DNA of 64,000 bases. Origin: Aureibaculum algae. Its GTDB lineage: Bacteria > Bacteroidota > Bacteroidia > Flavobacteriales > Flavobacteriaceae. Position 1 is the stretch's first letter. Every line of letters starts with the position of its first letter. Positions 8,632 to 18,236 of the stretch are shown one piece after another. A program made the position numbers and the translations under genes. The notes under the pieces were generated by a model, which saw only the letters and a list, made by a program, of their open reading frames with translations, had not been told where the DNA came from and searched no databases. The stretch lies in NCBI RefSeq assembly GCF_006065315.1, contig NZ_CP040749.1, positions 3,610,501 to 3,674,500 of the forward strand. The letters run 5' to 3'.

Positions 8632-10998
8632 TTATATTTCTTCAAGACTTTCATTTAACGATGTTTTTTTATTTTTTATTAATTGAATTTCAACTTCCTT
8701 ATTACTATATTTAATTTTCACCAATTTATCCATCAATGGCACCAAGTGTAATTGTTTTAATAAACCATCTTCCCACACGATATCGACTTTAATATTACCT
8801 CTTGCCTTTAACCCTGTAATAGTACCTTTTTTCCAATTATTAGGTAGTGATGGTAATATCCTTAAAAACCCTTCATGAGATTGTAATAAACATTCTGCAA
8901 CACCTGCCGTATAGCCAAAATTTCCATCAATTTGAAATGGAGGGTGCTCATCGAAGAAATTATCAGCAACTGAAATCTGCATAAATTTTGTAATATTTTC
9001 TTCGGCAGATTTGGCATTTAATAATCTCGCATTCATATTAATCATCCATGCTCTACTCCAACCCGTACCTGCCCCACCATGCTCTAATCGATAATCTATT
9101 GTTTTTTGAGCCGCAGCAAAGGCTTCTTTTGTTTGTGATGTTATATCATCACCTGGATGCAATCCATATAAATGCGACATGTGTCTATGTCCTTTTTCAG
9201 GTTCTTCATAAGGTTCATTCCATTCTAAGATTCTACCATCTTCACCAACAACAACACCTGGATGTAAGTTTTCTCTCTTTGCTTTTACCTCTTTCACAAA
9301 ATCATCATTGATTCCTAAAATCTTTGCTGCTGCCATTGTGTTGTCAAAAACTTCTCCAATAATTTGATGTCCCATAGCACTACCAAAAGATATTGCAGCT
9401 GGTTTACCATCTGATGCTAAATATGAATTTTCAGGTGATGAATCTGGGCTAGAAACCCAAGTCTTTGATTTTTCATCCCATACCAACCAATCTAAATAAA
9501 ATTCAGATAAGCTTTTCAACGTAGGATAGGCTCTTTTTTCTAAAAACTCTTTATCTTCTGTAAATTGATAATGCTCCCAATAATGTTGGCCTGACCATCC
9601 ACCTCCGTGAATCCAAGCCCCCCAATAAGCCCTTTCTGCACGCATCCATGGTGTAGCCCATAAATCTGTAGCATGATGAGCAACTGTACCTCTTTCAATA
9701 CCATATTGCTCTTTTGCGGTAATCCTTCCTCTATCAAATACTTTATCTAAAAAATTAAAAAATGGAGTATGCAATTCACTTAAATTAGTTACCTCAGCCG
9801 GCCAATAATTCATTTGTAAATTAATGTTTAAATGATAATCTGCATTCCAAGGAGCTTGTATATGTTCATTCCATAACCCTTGTAAATTTGCGGGATTTGT
9901 TCCTTCACGTGAAGAAGCTATCAACAAATAGCGTCCGTACTTAAATAACTTAGCCGCTAAATCTGGATCGTCATTACCCTCTTTTATACGTTTTAAACGT
10001 ACATCAGTAGGTAAACTATCTAAACTCGCATCACCCAGATTAAAATCAACTCTATTGTATAGTTCCTGATAATCCTTTATATGAGTATCAAGTAATTCCT
10101 TAATCGATTTTTCAGTAACGTCTGTTAGAGTTTTAGTATTTTCAGTCTCATAATCATCATGATAAAAAGAAGTATTTGCTACTACATATAGGGTAGCCTG
10201 CTTAACATTTTTTAATTCTAAAATTCCATCTTTTGCAATTACTTCACCAGAATTATTATTTACTTTTAAGCGTGTTTCAAACTTAACACCATAATCAATT
10301 GGAAATGGTTCTGAAAACTTTTTACCGCCATATTGAGTTACCATTCCTTTCATACTAATTTCATTTTCTGAAGAGTTTGAAACCGAAACTGTTTTATGAC
10401 CATTATCTTCTGGACGATCCATCCTTAAGGTAAAGCTTAAACCTTCTGGATTATTAGTTTCTAATGTTATAATGAGCACATCATCTGGGTTTGAAGCAAA
10501 AACTTTTTGAGTAACTTGATGTCCATTTGAATTATAAACAGTTTTAGCAATAGCATTATCAAAATCTAAAGATCTCTTATAATTGGTTACTTCGTTTTCT
10601 CCTTCAAAATCAATAAACAAATCGCCCATAGTTTGGTGCGACCTTAAAACTGATTTATACGAAAACTTTTCTATTATTAGTTGATCAACTTCATGAGCTT
10701 TTCCTGCTGCCAAAAGTTCACGAATTTGCTCTAAATCATCCTTATTCCCTTTCGAATTACCCCAGTCTGGACCACCTGGCCAAAGTGAATCTTCGTTAAG
10801 TTGAATACGTTCATGCTTGGGGTCACCAAACACCATAGCTCCTAAACGACCATTACCAATTGGTAAAGCTTCCATCCATTTGGTAGCAGGTTGGGCATAC
10901 CAAATTTCTGTTATGGGTTGCTGTACCTCTTCCTTTTGACATGAGTTTAAAGTAAAAAATACAAAAAGTACTATTAAAATTTTGGTTGGTTTTCTCAT
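8632..10998 (-). CDS. GH95 alpha-L-fucosidase / alpha-L-galactosidase, lipoprotein
   Basis: A full-length GH95 enzyme of 788 residues. It has an N-terminal super-sandwich (PATKWMEALPIGNGRLGAMV is the family start), then the (alpha/alpha)6 barrel and a C-terminal sheet. Residues matching the known catalytic set are Asn391 and Asn393 in HLNINLQMNYWP, Glu523 in SPENS and Asp691 in QIDGNFG. GH95 enzymes are inverting; most cleave alpha-1,2-L-fucose and some cleave alpha-L-galactose. The lipobox LNSC is followed by QKEE, close to the Bacteroidota lipoprotein export signal, so display on the cell surface is likely. The gene starts 4 bp after the CE20-like esterase stop and is 16 bp before the GH29 start, indicating tight co-transcription. 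Confidence 0.93.
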   Translation of the reverse strand: MRKPTKILIVLFVFFTLNSCQKEEVQQPITEIWYAQPATKWMEALPIGNGRLGAMVFGDPKHERIQLNEDSLWPGGPDWGNSKGNKDDLEQIRELLAAGKAHEVDQLIIEKFSYKSVLRSHQTMGDLFIDFEGENEVTNYKRSLDFDNAIAKTVYNSNGHQVTQKVFASNPDDVLIITLETNNPEGLSFTLRMDRPEDNGHKTVSVSNSSENEISMKGMVTQYGGKKFSEPFPIDYGVKFETRLKVNNNSGEVIAKDGILELKNVKQATLYVVANTSFYHDDYETENTKTLTDVTEKSIKELLDTHIKDYQELYNRVDFNLGDASLDSLPTDVRLKRIKEGNDDPDLAAKLFKYGRYLLIASSREGTNPANLQGLWNEHIQAPWNADYHLNINLQMNYWPAEVTNLSELHTPFFNFLDKVFDRGRITAKEQYGIERGTVAHHATDLWATPWMRAERAYWGAWIHGGGWSGQHYWEHYQFTEDKEFLEKRAYPTLKSLSEFYLDWLVWDEKSKTWVSSPDSSPENSYLASDGKPAAISFGSAMGHQIIGEVFDNTMAAAKILGINDDFVKEVKAKRENLHPGVVVGEDGRILEWNEPYEEPEKGHRHMSHLYGLHPGDDITSQTKEAFAAAQKTIDYRLEHGGAGTGWSRAWMINMNARLLNAKSAEENITKFMQISVADNFFDEHPPFQIDGNFGYTAGVAECLLQSHEGFLRILPSLPNNWKKGTITGLKARGNIKVDIVWEDGLLKQLHLVPLMDKLVKIKYSNKEVEIQLIKNKKTSLNESLEEI

Positions 10999-11002
10999 CT
11001 TG

Positions 11003-12406
11003 TTATTTTAGTTTTATTTCCCAATAATCTGTTCTAAAGGCAGACGCGGGTAAATTTTCTTTATTGAAAAGGTTTGGTAAAGCCCCGTTCGTAAATGCAA
11101 ACCTAACAGCAACTGGCTTTTTTACCGCTTTTGCTGAAACGACCACGGTTTTACCTACTACTTTAGCCTTGGCTGGATAAAATTTTTGGTCATCACCTGC
11201 AATATAAAATTCGTTTAATTCCTTTCCTTTTTTTACTAAACCATTATCAGCATAATCAAAATTCAATATAATTTTCTTCTTTTTGATTTCCATTGATTTA
11301 TAAATAGGTCCACTATATACTAAATCTGATTTACCATAATCTTTTGCTAACGCCCATAAGGCTAATCGCAAACCCACATCTTGCTTATTAATGGGATGAA
11401 TATTTTCTAAATTACCTATATCATTTGTAACGACCATACCTGTCTTAGGTATTTCTAACATGGTTTGTAATTGAGCATCTCTGACCACCGCAGCATCCAC
11501 ACCTTGTAGGTCGTCATATTTATAAGGTGCAATTTGTACATAATAAAAAGGAAACACCTTACCAAATGCTTTTCTCCAAGAGTCAATTAATAAAGGAAAT
11601 GATTTATAATAGGATACTGCATTTTCTCGATTAGATTCTCCTTGATACCATATAACACCTGCTATATTAAAATTTAAAAGTGGGTATATCATGGCATTAT
11701 ATGCGAGTCCGGTTTCATTTGGCCACCACGCTCTTGGTGTAATTTTTTTTGCAGTCTCTTGTAGTGACTTATTACCGTTCATCATTTGTTCTGGTATCCA
11801 AGTTTCAATAGGGGTACCTCCCCAATTACTACTTATTAATCCTACAGGAATACCCAACTCCTTATGTAATTTCCTACCAAATAAATAAGCAATTGAACTG
11901 AAATTCTTCATGGTTTCAGGACTACAAACAAACCACTTCCCTTTCGTGTTTTCTTGAGGTGTATTCGCAATATGCTTAGACACTTGAAAAAACCGAATTT
12001 CTGGATAATTAGCATTCTTAATTTCTTCTTCTGCATTAACAAGGCCTTGAGCCGGCGTCCACTCCATATTCGATTGTCCAGAACCCAACCAAACTTCACC
12101 AATGAGCACATTTTTAATACTAATTTCTTCGTGACCTTGTATCGTTATAGTATAAATTCCTCCTGCTTTAGGCGTGGTTAATTTTCCTTGCCATTTTCCT
12201 TGATAGGCTTTAATTTCTACGGAAATATTATTCCAAGAAGGCGTAATGGTTATTTTTTCATTGGTATTAGTAGTCCACCCCCAAAAGGTAACTTCAGATT
12301 CTTGCTGCAAAACCATATTATCAGATAAGATAGAGGGTAGCCAAATCTCTGCAAATGCCTGATTAAAAAAGAAGATGGCAATTATTAATAATATACTTTT
12401 TTTCAT
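11003..12406 (-). CDS. Carbohydrate O-acetylesterase, SASA/CE20-like
   Basis: A 467-residue secreted esterase with signal peptide ending near NQAFA. It opens with a beta-sandwich (LPSILSDNMVLQQ) and then an SGNH-hydrolase domain split as in sialate O-acetylesterases: Ser112 in GSGQSNMEW is the nucleophile, WYQGESN is a conserved block, and His337 in NIHPINK is the catalytic His. The family (SASA, including CE20 acetyl esterases) removes O-acetyl groups from sialic acids or from plant and algal sugars. Next to fucosidases and sulfatases, deacetylation of O-acetylated fucose or galactose is the likelier role; no sialidase is nearby. It lies 61 bp after the GH29 gene and 4 bp before GH95. Confidence 0.85.
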   Translation of the reverse strand: MKKSILLIIAIFFFNQAFAEIWLPSILSDNMVLQQESEVTFWGWTTNTNEKITITPSWNNISVEIKAYQGKWQGKLTTPKAGGIYTITIQGHEEISIKNVLIGEVWLGSGQSNMEWTPAQGLVNAEEEIKNANYPEIRFFQVSKHIANTPQENTKGKWFVCSPETMKNFSSIAYLFGRKLHKELGIPVGLISSNWGGTPIETWIPEQMMNGNKSLQETAKKITPRAWWPNETGLAYNAMIYPLLNFNIAGVIWYQGESNRENAVSYYKSFPLLIDSWRKAFGKVFPFYYVQIAPYKYDDLQGVDAAVVRDAQLQTMLEIPKTGMVVTNDIGNLENIHPINKQDVGLRLALWALAKDYGKSDLVYSGPIYKSMEIKKKKIILNFDYADNGLVKKGKELNEFYIAGDDQKFYPAKAKVVGKTVVVSAKAVKKPVAVRFAFTNGALPNLFNKENLPASAFRTDYWEIKLK

Positions 12407-12467
12407 GTGTCTATTTTTAGAGTTTTAATTTAGTTATCTGTTCATTATTTTTATTATTGAAACTATG

Positions 12468-14561
12468 TTATTCTGTAAGCACTCCTATTTCAGCAACAGA
12501 CATTTTCCCGTCATTGTCAACACTTTTAATCCCTTTTAGCTTAATATAGCGACCTTTAGATGATTGAAATTTTATAATCTGTTCAATGGGGTTGTTTTTA
12601 ATATTTCCAAACTCTCCAATAGATACAGACGTCCATGTTTTATTATTTTCACTTACTAAAAACTCATAATGAGAAATGATTCCAGCCGGCCAACGCCCTT
12701 GCATTGGCATATATGTAAAGCCTGACAAATTGTACACGTTACCTAAATCTATAATTATTTCATTTGGTTCACTACTATTTGTATCGCAGACCCAAGAGGT
12801 CATGTAACTATCATCAATCATCCTCGTAGCCTCTTCTATCTTACCTGAAGACACTTTTAAAACCTTCCAATTCTTTTTACTAATATCAAAATAGACTTGC
12901 TTTTCTGAAGTCCTTTCTTTATTTTCTGGATTATAACCAATCACTTTAAGCTGAGTAGGCTGATCAACAAAAAAGGCATCAGTATACTTTAATGAAGAGG
13001 TATCTGGCTCTGAACCATCTGTTGTATAATAAATTTCAATATTTTTATCCGCTACTTTCATTGTTATTGTGCCTTCCTTATCTCTAGTAACAATAGGTTC
13101 AGTTAATAAATGTGGAGCTTTATACAATTCTATATTTGAAATAGCTAATGCTGCTTTTCCTTTAATATTCACCTTTATTTTTGAGGCCTTAACCACATTA
13201 AACCTTAAAATACGCTTATCTCCAATAGTGGTTTGCGTATCTATTACTTTCCAAACGCCATCCACTTCTGCTTCTACAGTAAATTTACTTACACGCTGTC
13301 CTAAGGGTATGTATTCTTCTAATAAAATTCTATTAATTTCGGTAGGCTTATTAAAAGACAATGTAATCGATGCTTCTGTAATTGAATCGTTAGTTGACCA
13401 ATACGTTTCATCATTATCATCATTCACATTTTCAGGCTTATACATTGAATTGTCCCCTCTTACATTTGTAGCTCTTACATTTAAATTTTTAGCTAAATTC
13501 TCAGAAAAATCTTTAGTAATTTGCTCTTTTAGGGCCATCAATTGCCTCACATCATTTTCATGAACCAAGCCCCTAGTGTCAACAGGTAAATTCATAAGCA
13601 ACGAAGCATTTCTCCCCACAGATTCGTAATAAATTTTAACCAAATGTTCTAATGACTTAACTTGAGTATCTTCAGATTTATGATAATACCAACCTGGTCT
13701 AATAGACACATCACATTCTGCAGGTACCCAATGGGTTCCGTCTTCATGGCCTGAACGCAATTCTTTATATTTCTGATATCCTGGATAAACTTCATCTCTT
13801 CTAAGTAAACTCCAATTGGTTTCATTTGCCCATCCTTCTTCGTTACCTACCCAACGAACGCCGGGACCACCATCTCCAAAAATAACAGCATTAGGCTGTA
13901 ACTCTCTTACAATTTCAACGGCTTTATCCCATTGGTAATAGGTTTTATTATCTATTTTTCGAGTTTCATTTGCTCCCCCGTAATACCCAGAACCTCCATT
14001 AGCACCATCAAACCAAACTTCAAATATGTCACCATAATTTGTCAATAATTCTCGTAATTGATTATGAAAATACGTAACATATTCTGGTTTTCCGTATTGC
14101 TCATGGTTTCTATCCCATGGTGATAAATACACGCCTAACTTTAAACCAAATTCTTTACAAGCTTCTGATAAATCTTTAAGAACATCACCTTTTCCATTTT
14201 TCCATGGAGAGTTTTTAACGGAATGCTCTGTATATTCTGATGGCCATAGGCAAAACCCGTCATGGTGTTTAGCTGTAATTATAACTCCTTTCATTCCAGC
14301 ATCTTTAATTGTTTTTGCCCATTGTCTAGCATCCAATTCTGTTGGATTGAACTGTTCTGGTTTTTCGCTTCCATCTCCCCACTCCATATTGGTAAACGTA
14401 TTCATATTAAAATGAATAAACGCATAATATTCCATCCCGTGCCATTGTAATTGTCGTTGCGACGGTATTGGTCCAAATGGTTCTGGTGGTGCTACTTTTG
14501 GAGCACAAGAAATTATACTACTTAATGCTAGAACAACTACTATTTTTATACTTAATTTCAT
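12468..14561 (-). CDS. Alpha-L-fucosidase GH29 with F5/8 type C and chitobiase-C-like domains, lipoprotein
   Basis: A 697-residue multidomain GH29 enzyme. The lipobox is IISC. The catalytic barrel covers about residues 35-345, with WHGMEYYAFIHFNMNTF, AKHHDGFCLWPS and EVWFDGANGG; Asp185 in the last is the predicted nucleophile. Then come an F5/8 type C-like sandwich (~365-478), a chitobiase/hexosaminidase C-terminal-type domain containing YYTTDGSEP (~482-560), and a second F5/8 type C domain (~565-697). This resembles the GH29 group that often prefers branched alpha-1,3/1,4 fucose, but linkage cannot be read from sequence. It has the same domain order as the enzyme at 22263-24554, so the two are probably paralogues. 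Transcribed 67 bp after the three-domain esterase. Confidence 0.92.
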   Translation of the reverse strand: MKLSIKIVVVLALSSIISCAPKVAPPEPFGPIPSQRQLQWHGMEYYAFIHFNMNTFTNMEWGDGSEKPEQFNPTELDARQWAKTIKDAGMKGVIITAKHHDGFCLWPSEYTEHSVKNSPWKNGKGDVLKDLSEACKEFGLKLGVYLSPWDRNHEQYGKPEYVTYFHNQLRELLTNYGDIFEVWFDGANGGSGYYGGANETRKIDNKTYYQWDKAVEIVRELQPNAVIFGDGGPGVRWVGNEEGWANETNWSLLRRDEVYPGYQKYKELRSGHEDGTHWVPAECDVSIRPGWYYHKSEDTQVKSLEHLVKIYYESVGRNASLLMNLPVDTRGLVHENDVRQLMALKEQITKDFSENLAKNLNVRATNVRGDNSMYKPENVNDDNDETYWSTNDSITEASITLSFNKPTEINRILLEEYIPLGQRVSKFTVEAEVDGVWKVIDTQTTIGDKRILRFNVVKASKIKVNIKGKAALAISNIELYKAPHLLTEPIVTRDKEGTITMKVADKNIEIYYTTDGSEPDTSSLKYTDAFFVDQPTQLKVIGYNPENKERTSEKQVYFDISKKNWKVLKVSSGKIEEATRMIDDSYMTSWVCDTNSSEPNEIIIDLGNVYNLSGFTYMPMQGRWPAGIISHYEFLVSENNKTWTSVSIGEFGNIKNNPIEQIIKFQSSKGRYIKLKGIKSVDNDGKMSVAEIGVLTE

Positions 14562-14628
14562 TTCTCAGATCTTCTTTATATTTTGATTTACGAAAATTCT
14601 TTTGAACATCGTCCGTTTCAGATATGTT

Positions 14629-16764
14629 TTAATTTTCCTCCAAAAGCTGTTCATATTTTTCTTTAATAAATTTACCCCAAACAGCATAACCTTCAGGTTT
14701 TAAATGTATACCATCTCCAGAATAGTAATCTTCATTTAAAAACCCTTTTTCATCAATGAATAATGAAATAAGATTGTAGTACTTTACATTGTCTGGCGTT
14801 TTAAACGCACTTAACAATTTATGAACTGAATTATATTTTTGTCGTGACTTTTGGGTAGGATCTATTCCCGTTGGTAGCGGCCCTAACATGATAATTTTTG
14901 AATTTTTGAATTTTACACGCGTAAGTGTTATCAATTTTTCTATGCCTTCAAAAATTTCCAAAGCACTATTATCTCTAAAGTTGTTGACACCAATTGTTAC
15001 TACCACCATTTTTGGATTTGCATTTTCATAATTTCCTTTTTCAATTCGCCATAAAACATGTTGCGTTCTATCACCAGAAATACCAGCATTCATCCAAGTA
15101 ATATCTTTAAAGTATTTTTTAGCTGCTTCTGTACCGGCATTACTATTTATATAATTTCTATTACCACTACTCCCCCAACTTTGCGTAATAGAGTTACCAA
15201 TAAGTAGTACATCGATATTTTTAAGTGTTTGAACTACAGAATCAATATCATGAGTTTGTGCCCACCAATCGGTACCATTAGTACACCCTGCAGCTGAACG
15301 ATATTCAGCAGAAGGTGATGGTATCGTAGCAAAATTTACTTTTTGATCTGTAGCTCGCAACATAAAATCAACAATAGGTGTAGGGTTTTGTAAGCTATGC
15401 GGATGATGACCAGTATTTGGTTTATGAATTACTTCAATGTCACCTGAAAACTGCTTAATTTTCTTCTCAAATAGCGTTGTATTTTCTGAAATCAGGACTA
15501 CTTTATCTGCATCACCTACCACATGTAGTATTGGATACCCACCTTTTACTATTTTTTTTACTTTGTGTATCGGGTTGTCTTTAAACTTCTCTAGTTTCTT
15601 TTCATTTTTCAACTTATACACCTTCTTAAAACGCCCCCAGTCTCCCTTACTTAATTTACCTTGGCCCATTCCTCCTGGCCAACTCTTACCATCTAAAACT
15701 GGGGCATCAGCGTATATACCAGCAATTTTTTTAGGGTTTTTTGCAGCCCAATTGTAAATTATCAATCCACCTCGACTCATGCCTTCTAGAACCACTTTTT
15801 TAGACAAACCTGAACTTGTCATTAATTTATAAAAATTATCCCACCGCTTCAATGCTAATTTACTACCATAAAGACTACTAACATCGCAATAGGCAATATG
15901 AAAACCTCTTTCTAATAATGCAATATCAGTTTGCGGTTCATGTCCCCAGAATCTTGCACGTAAAACCCAAGGGTTTCCTTTTGCCACTTTTTTGGGTACA
16001 ACAATTTTACATTGCGTACTGTCAATTTTAAAGTTTAACAAAGAATAGCCATTAAAATTTTCGCTTTTTTCAATGGTAATATCTTTATCTTCGAAAAAGT
16101 TTATCGACTTCTTATGCTCTTGATGAATTACTTCATACAATCTTTTAGCTATAATGGTTTGACCTAATCCAGAGGGATGAATTCCATCCGGCAATAAATC
16201 CTTTTTGTCCACAAACAAATGATATAAATCTATAACCTCAACATTCGCATTAAATGCCACTGACTGCGTCAAAGGAATAATTTTATTTTTTATTACAGGA
16301 TTCCAAATTTTGGCAGTATCTACTGTAAAAGCTGGTACTGGAAGCAACAAAACTATCCGTATTTTATCATTTATGTTTTTAAATGATTGAATCAAATCTT
16401 GATAATCCTTTTCAAATTCACCTAAATAAACCCTGTTTCCAAGCTTACTATCATTGGTACCCAACTTCATAAATACAATATCAGGAATAAAATTAAGAGC
16501 TTCCTTATAAGCTTTAGTCTCAGTATATGGGTGATTGCCTTTGTTCAAAAGCGTTCTACCACTAACACCAAAATTTTTCACCTCATATTTATCACCTAAC
16601 AATTCCTGTAACTGAGCGGGGTATGAGTTTTTTTCACGATTAACGACTCCAGCCCCATAAGTAATACTATTACCGACGCAAGCAATTTTTATAGGTTCTT
16701 GGGCTATTAACCCAACAGAAAAAGTTAAGAGAAAAAGAATTAAAAGTTTACTTGTTCTTTTCAT
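14629..16764 (-). CDS. Three-domain esterase: SGNH - alpha/beta hydrolase - SGNH
   Basis: One 711-residue secreted protein (signal peptide ending near GLIAQ) appears to hold three serine-hydrolase modules. Module 1 (~24-215) is an SGNH/GDSL esterase: Ser33 in GNSITYG, GTND, and Asp193/His196 in DGIHPSG. Module 2 (~225-480) looks like an alpha/beta hydrolase: Ser330 in GMSRGG, Asp418 in VVGDADK, and His453 or 454 in NTGHHPH. Module 3 (~510-711) is a second SGNH domain: Ser525 in GNSITQSW, GVNNF, and Asp684/His687 in DGIHL. All three have full candidate triads. Removal of acyl groups from a heavily decorated glycan is the likely role. Its start codon overlaps the stop of the sulfatase upstream (ATGA), so the two are translationally coupled. 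Confidence 0.82.
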   Translation of the reverse strand: MKRTSKLLILFLLTFSVGLIAQEPIKIACVGNSITYGAGVVNREKNSYPAQLQELLGDKYEVKNFGVSGRTLLNKGNHPYTETKAYKEALNFIPDIVFMKLGTNDSKLGNRVYLGEFEKDYQDLIQSFKNINDKIRIVLLLPVPAFTVDTAKIWNPVIKNKIIPLTQSVAFNANVEVIDLYHLFVDKKDLLPDGIHPSGLGQTIIAKRLYEVIHQEHKKSINFFEDKDITIEKSENFNGYSLLNFKIDSTQCKIVVPKKVAKGNPWVLRARFWGHEPQTDIALLERGFHIAYCDVSSLYGSKLALKRWDNFYKLMTSSGLSKKVVLEGMSRGGLIIYNWAAKNPKKIAGIYADAPVLDGKSWPGGMGQGKLSKGDWGRFKKVYKLKNEKKLEKFKDNPIHKVKKIVKGGYPILHVVGDADKVVLISENTTLFEKKIKQFSGDIEVIHKPNTGHHPHSLQNPTPIVDFMLRATDQKVNFATIPSPSAEYRSAAGCTNGTDWWAQTHDIDSVVQTLKNIDVLLIGNSITQSWGSSGNRNYINSNAGTEAAKKYFKDITWMNAGISGDRTQHVLWRIEKGNYENANPKMVVVTIGVNNFRDNSALEIFEGIEKLITLTRVKFKNSKIIMLGPLPTGIDPTQKSRQKYNSVHKLLSAFKTPDNVKYYNLISLFIDEKGFLNEDYYSGDGIHLKPEGYAVWGKFIKEKYEQLLEEN

Positions 16765-18218
16765 GAAATATTTTTATAAATTATTGATAAGTCTAATTGA
16801 TCGCCCATTTGTTTCTGTAACTCCATTAATTCTACAAAAAGGGTTTTTATTTTTTCTTTACTCTGAGGCTCTGCTGCTATATCTTTCAACTCTTGTGGAT
16901 CTTCTTTTAAGTTATATAATAGAATTTTCTCGCTTTTAGGATAAACGATTAATTTATAACCATCCCTTCTAATCATTCTTTGAGATTTTTTCTCGTACGT
17001 TCCATAAATAGCATCATAACTACCCTTAGAATCAGTACCATCAATTTGATTTGTTAAACTATTAAACTCAACATATTTTGGTTTTTCAATTCCTGCCAAC
17101 TCAAGTGTTGTGGCCATTACATCTTGCATATAAACATCGGTAGCTATTTTTTTACCTTTTGGAATATTGGGTCCTACAATCATTAAAGGAACCCGCATAC
17201 TATGATCATACATATTCTGCTTTCCAATAAGTCCATGTTCACCCACTGACAAACCATGATCAGAACTGAAAAATATGTACGTATTTTCCATAAGACCTTG
17301 TTTTTCTAAGGTATTAATTATGTCCTTTAACTGATCGTCCAAATGGGTTGTTAATGCATAATATTCCTGCCTATTTACTTTTACGGAATATTCGGTTCTA
17401 GGAAAAGGAGCCAATTTTTCATCTCTCAGGTTTTTCCCAGCTCCCATGGTTTCGGCATAAGGATACATGGGCATAAAACTGTCAGGAATAGCGATACTAT
17501 CCAACGGATACATATCTACATATTTCTTCGGAGATTGACGTGGATCATGTGGAGCGTTGAACGCGATATACATAAAAAATGGTTTTTCTTTGGTTGCCGC
17601 ACTGTCAATAAAAGACACCGCATCATCTTTTATCATTTCGCTCCAATGTTTGCCTCCTTTCCAATACCCACCAAATTCTCTTTTCCATGGTTTCCATAGC
17701 GTGTCATTCTCATTTTGTGGTCGATTATATCCTTCAGGACTATCACCAGGCATGCCGGGAAGAACATGACCTACATGGTTAAAAATGGAATCTGCTTTAG
17801 CTGAAATATGCCATTTTCCAGTTGCGTAAGTTTCATAACCAGCATTCTCCATTAATCTCGGCCAGGTCTTATCTAGTTCTTTATTCTTACTAAACTCTTT
17901 TGAAACTGCTTGAGCTCGCCATACTGAACGTCCGCTTATGACCATTGCTCTTGAAGCTAAACAAATAGCACCGTTCCATCCACCCATATTATAGGTATGC
18001 GTAAAAGTAGTTCCCTCTTCCGCCAGTTTATCCATGGTAGGTGTTTTTACTTCTTTATTACCTAATACATGGACATCTTTAAAACTTTGATCGTCAGAAA
18101 ACAGAAAAATAATATTAGGCTTTTTTACAATTTTATTTTCGGGTTCTGAATTTTCATTGTTTTTTTTACAACCAAAAACACAAATAACGATGAGTAGTAA
18201 CCAACTGATATTTTTCAT
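16761..18218 (-). CDS. Sulfatase, formylglycine type (family S1), lipoprotein
   Basis: A 485-residue sulfatase. The lipobox VFGC follows a short signal. KPNIIFLFSDDQSFKD supplies metal ligands and AICLASRAMVISG contains the C-x-A-x-R form of the maturation motif, with Cys86 as the formylglycine site. FFSSDHGLSVGEHGLIGK resembles the iduronate-2-sulfatase/choline-sulfatase branch. From memory this type resembles S1_17 enzymes of fucoidan degraders, an unverified assignment. It acts in or outside the periplasm on a sulfated sugar. It overlaps the three-domain esterase by 4 bp, which suggests that desulfation and deacylation are made in fixed proportion, and it follows the next sulfatase by 18 bp. 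Confidence 0.9.
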   Translation of the reverse strand: MKNISWLLLIVICVFGCKKNNENSEPENKIVKKPNIIFLFSDDQSFKDVHVLGNKEVKTPTMDKLAEEGTTFTHTYNMGGWNGAICLASRAMVISGRSVWRAQAVSKEFSKNKELDKTWPRLMENAGYETYATGKWHISAKADSIFNHVGHVLPGMPGDSPEGYNRPQNENDTLWKPWKREFGGYWKGGKHWSEMIKDDAVSFIDSAATKEKPFFMYIAFNAPHDPRQSPKKYVDMYPLDSIAIPDSFMPMYPYAETMGAGKNLRDEKLAPFPRTEYSVKVNRQEYYALTTHLDDQLKDIINTLEKQGLMENTYIFFSSDHGLSVGEHGLIGKQNMYDHSMRVPLMIVGPNIPKGKKIATDVYMQDVMATTLELAGIEKPKYVEFNSLTNQIDGTDSKGSYDAIYGTYEKKSQRMIRRDGYKLIVYPKSEKILLYNLKEDPQELKDIAAEPQSKEKIKTLFVELMELQKQMGDQLDLSIIYKNIS

Positions 18219-18236
18219 AAATTTAAGTATTACTAT

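Noticed and set aside
8616..8654. Upstream start of the bare GH29 gene
   Set aside because: It would overlap the GH95 coding end and add a charged stretch before the signal peptide; the internal ATG at 8615 has an AAAGAGG sequence before it.
11003..12406. A sialic-acid pathway based on the sialate O-acetylesterase match
   Set aside because: No sialidase, NanA, NanT or epimerase is present; the family also deacetylates other sugars.
13069..13563. A 164-codon plus-strand open frame
   Set aside because: It is fully antisense to the GH29-F5/8C gene, has no start signals and its composition is the complement of that gene.
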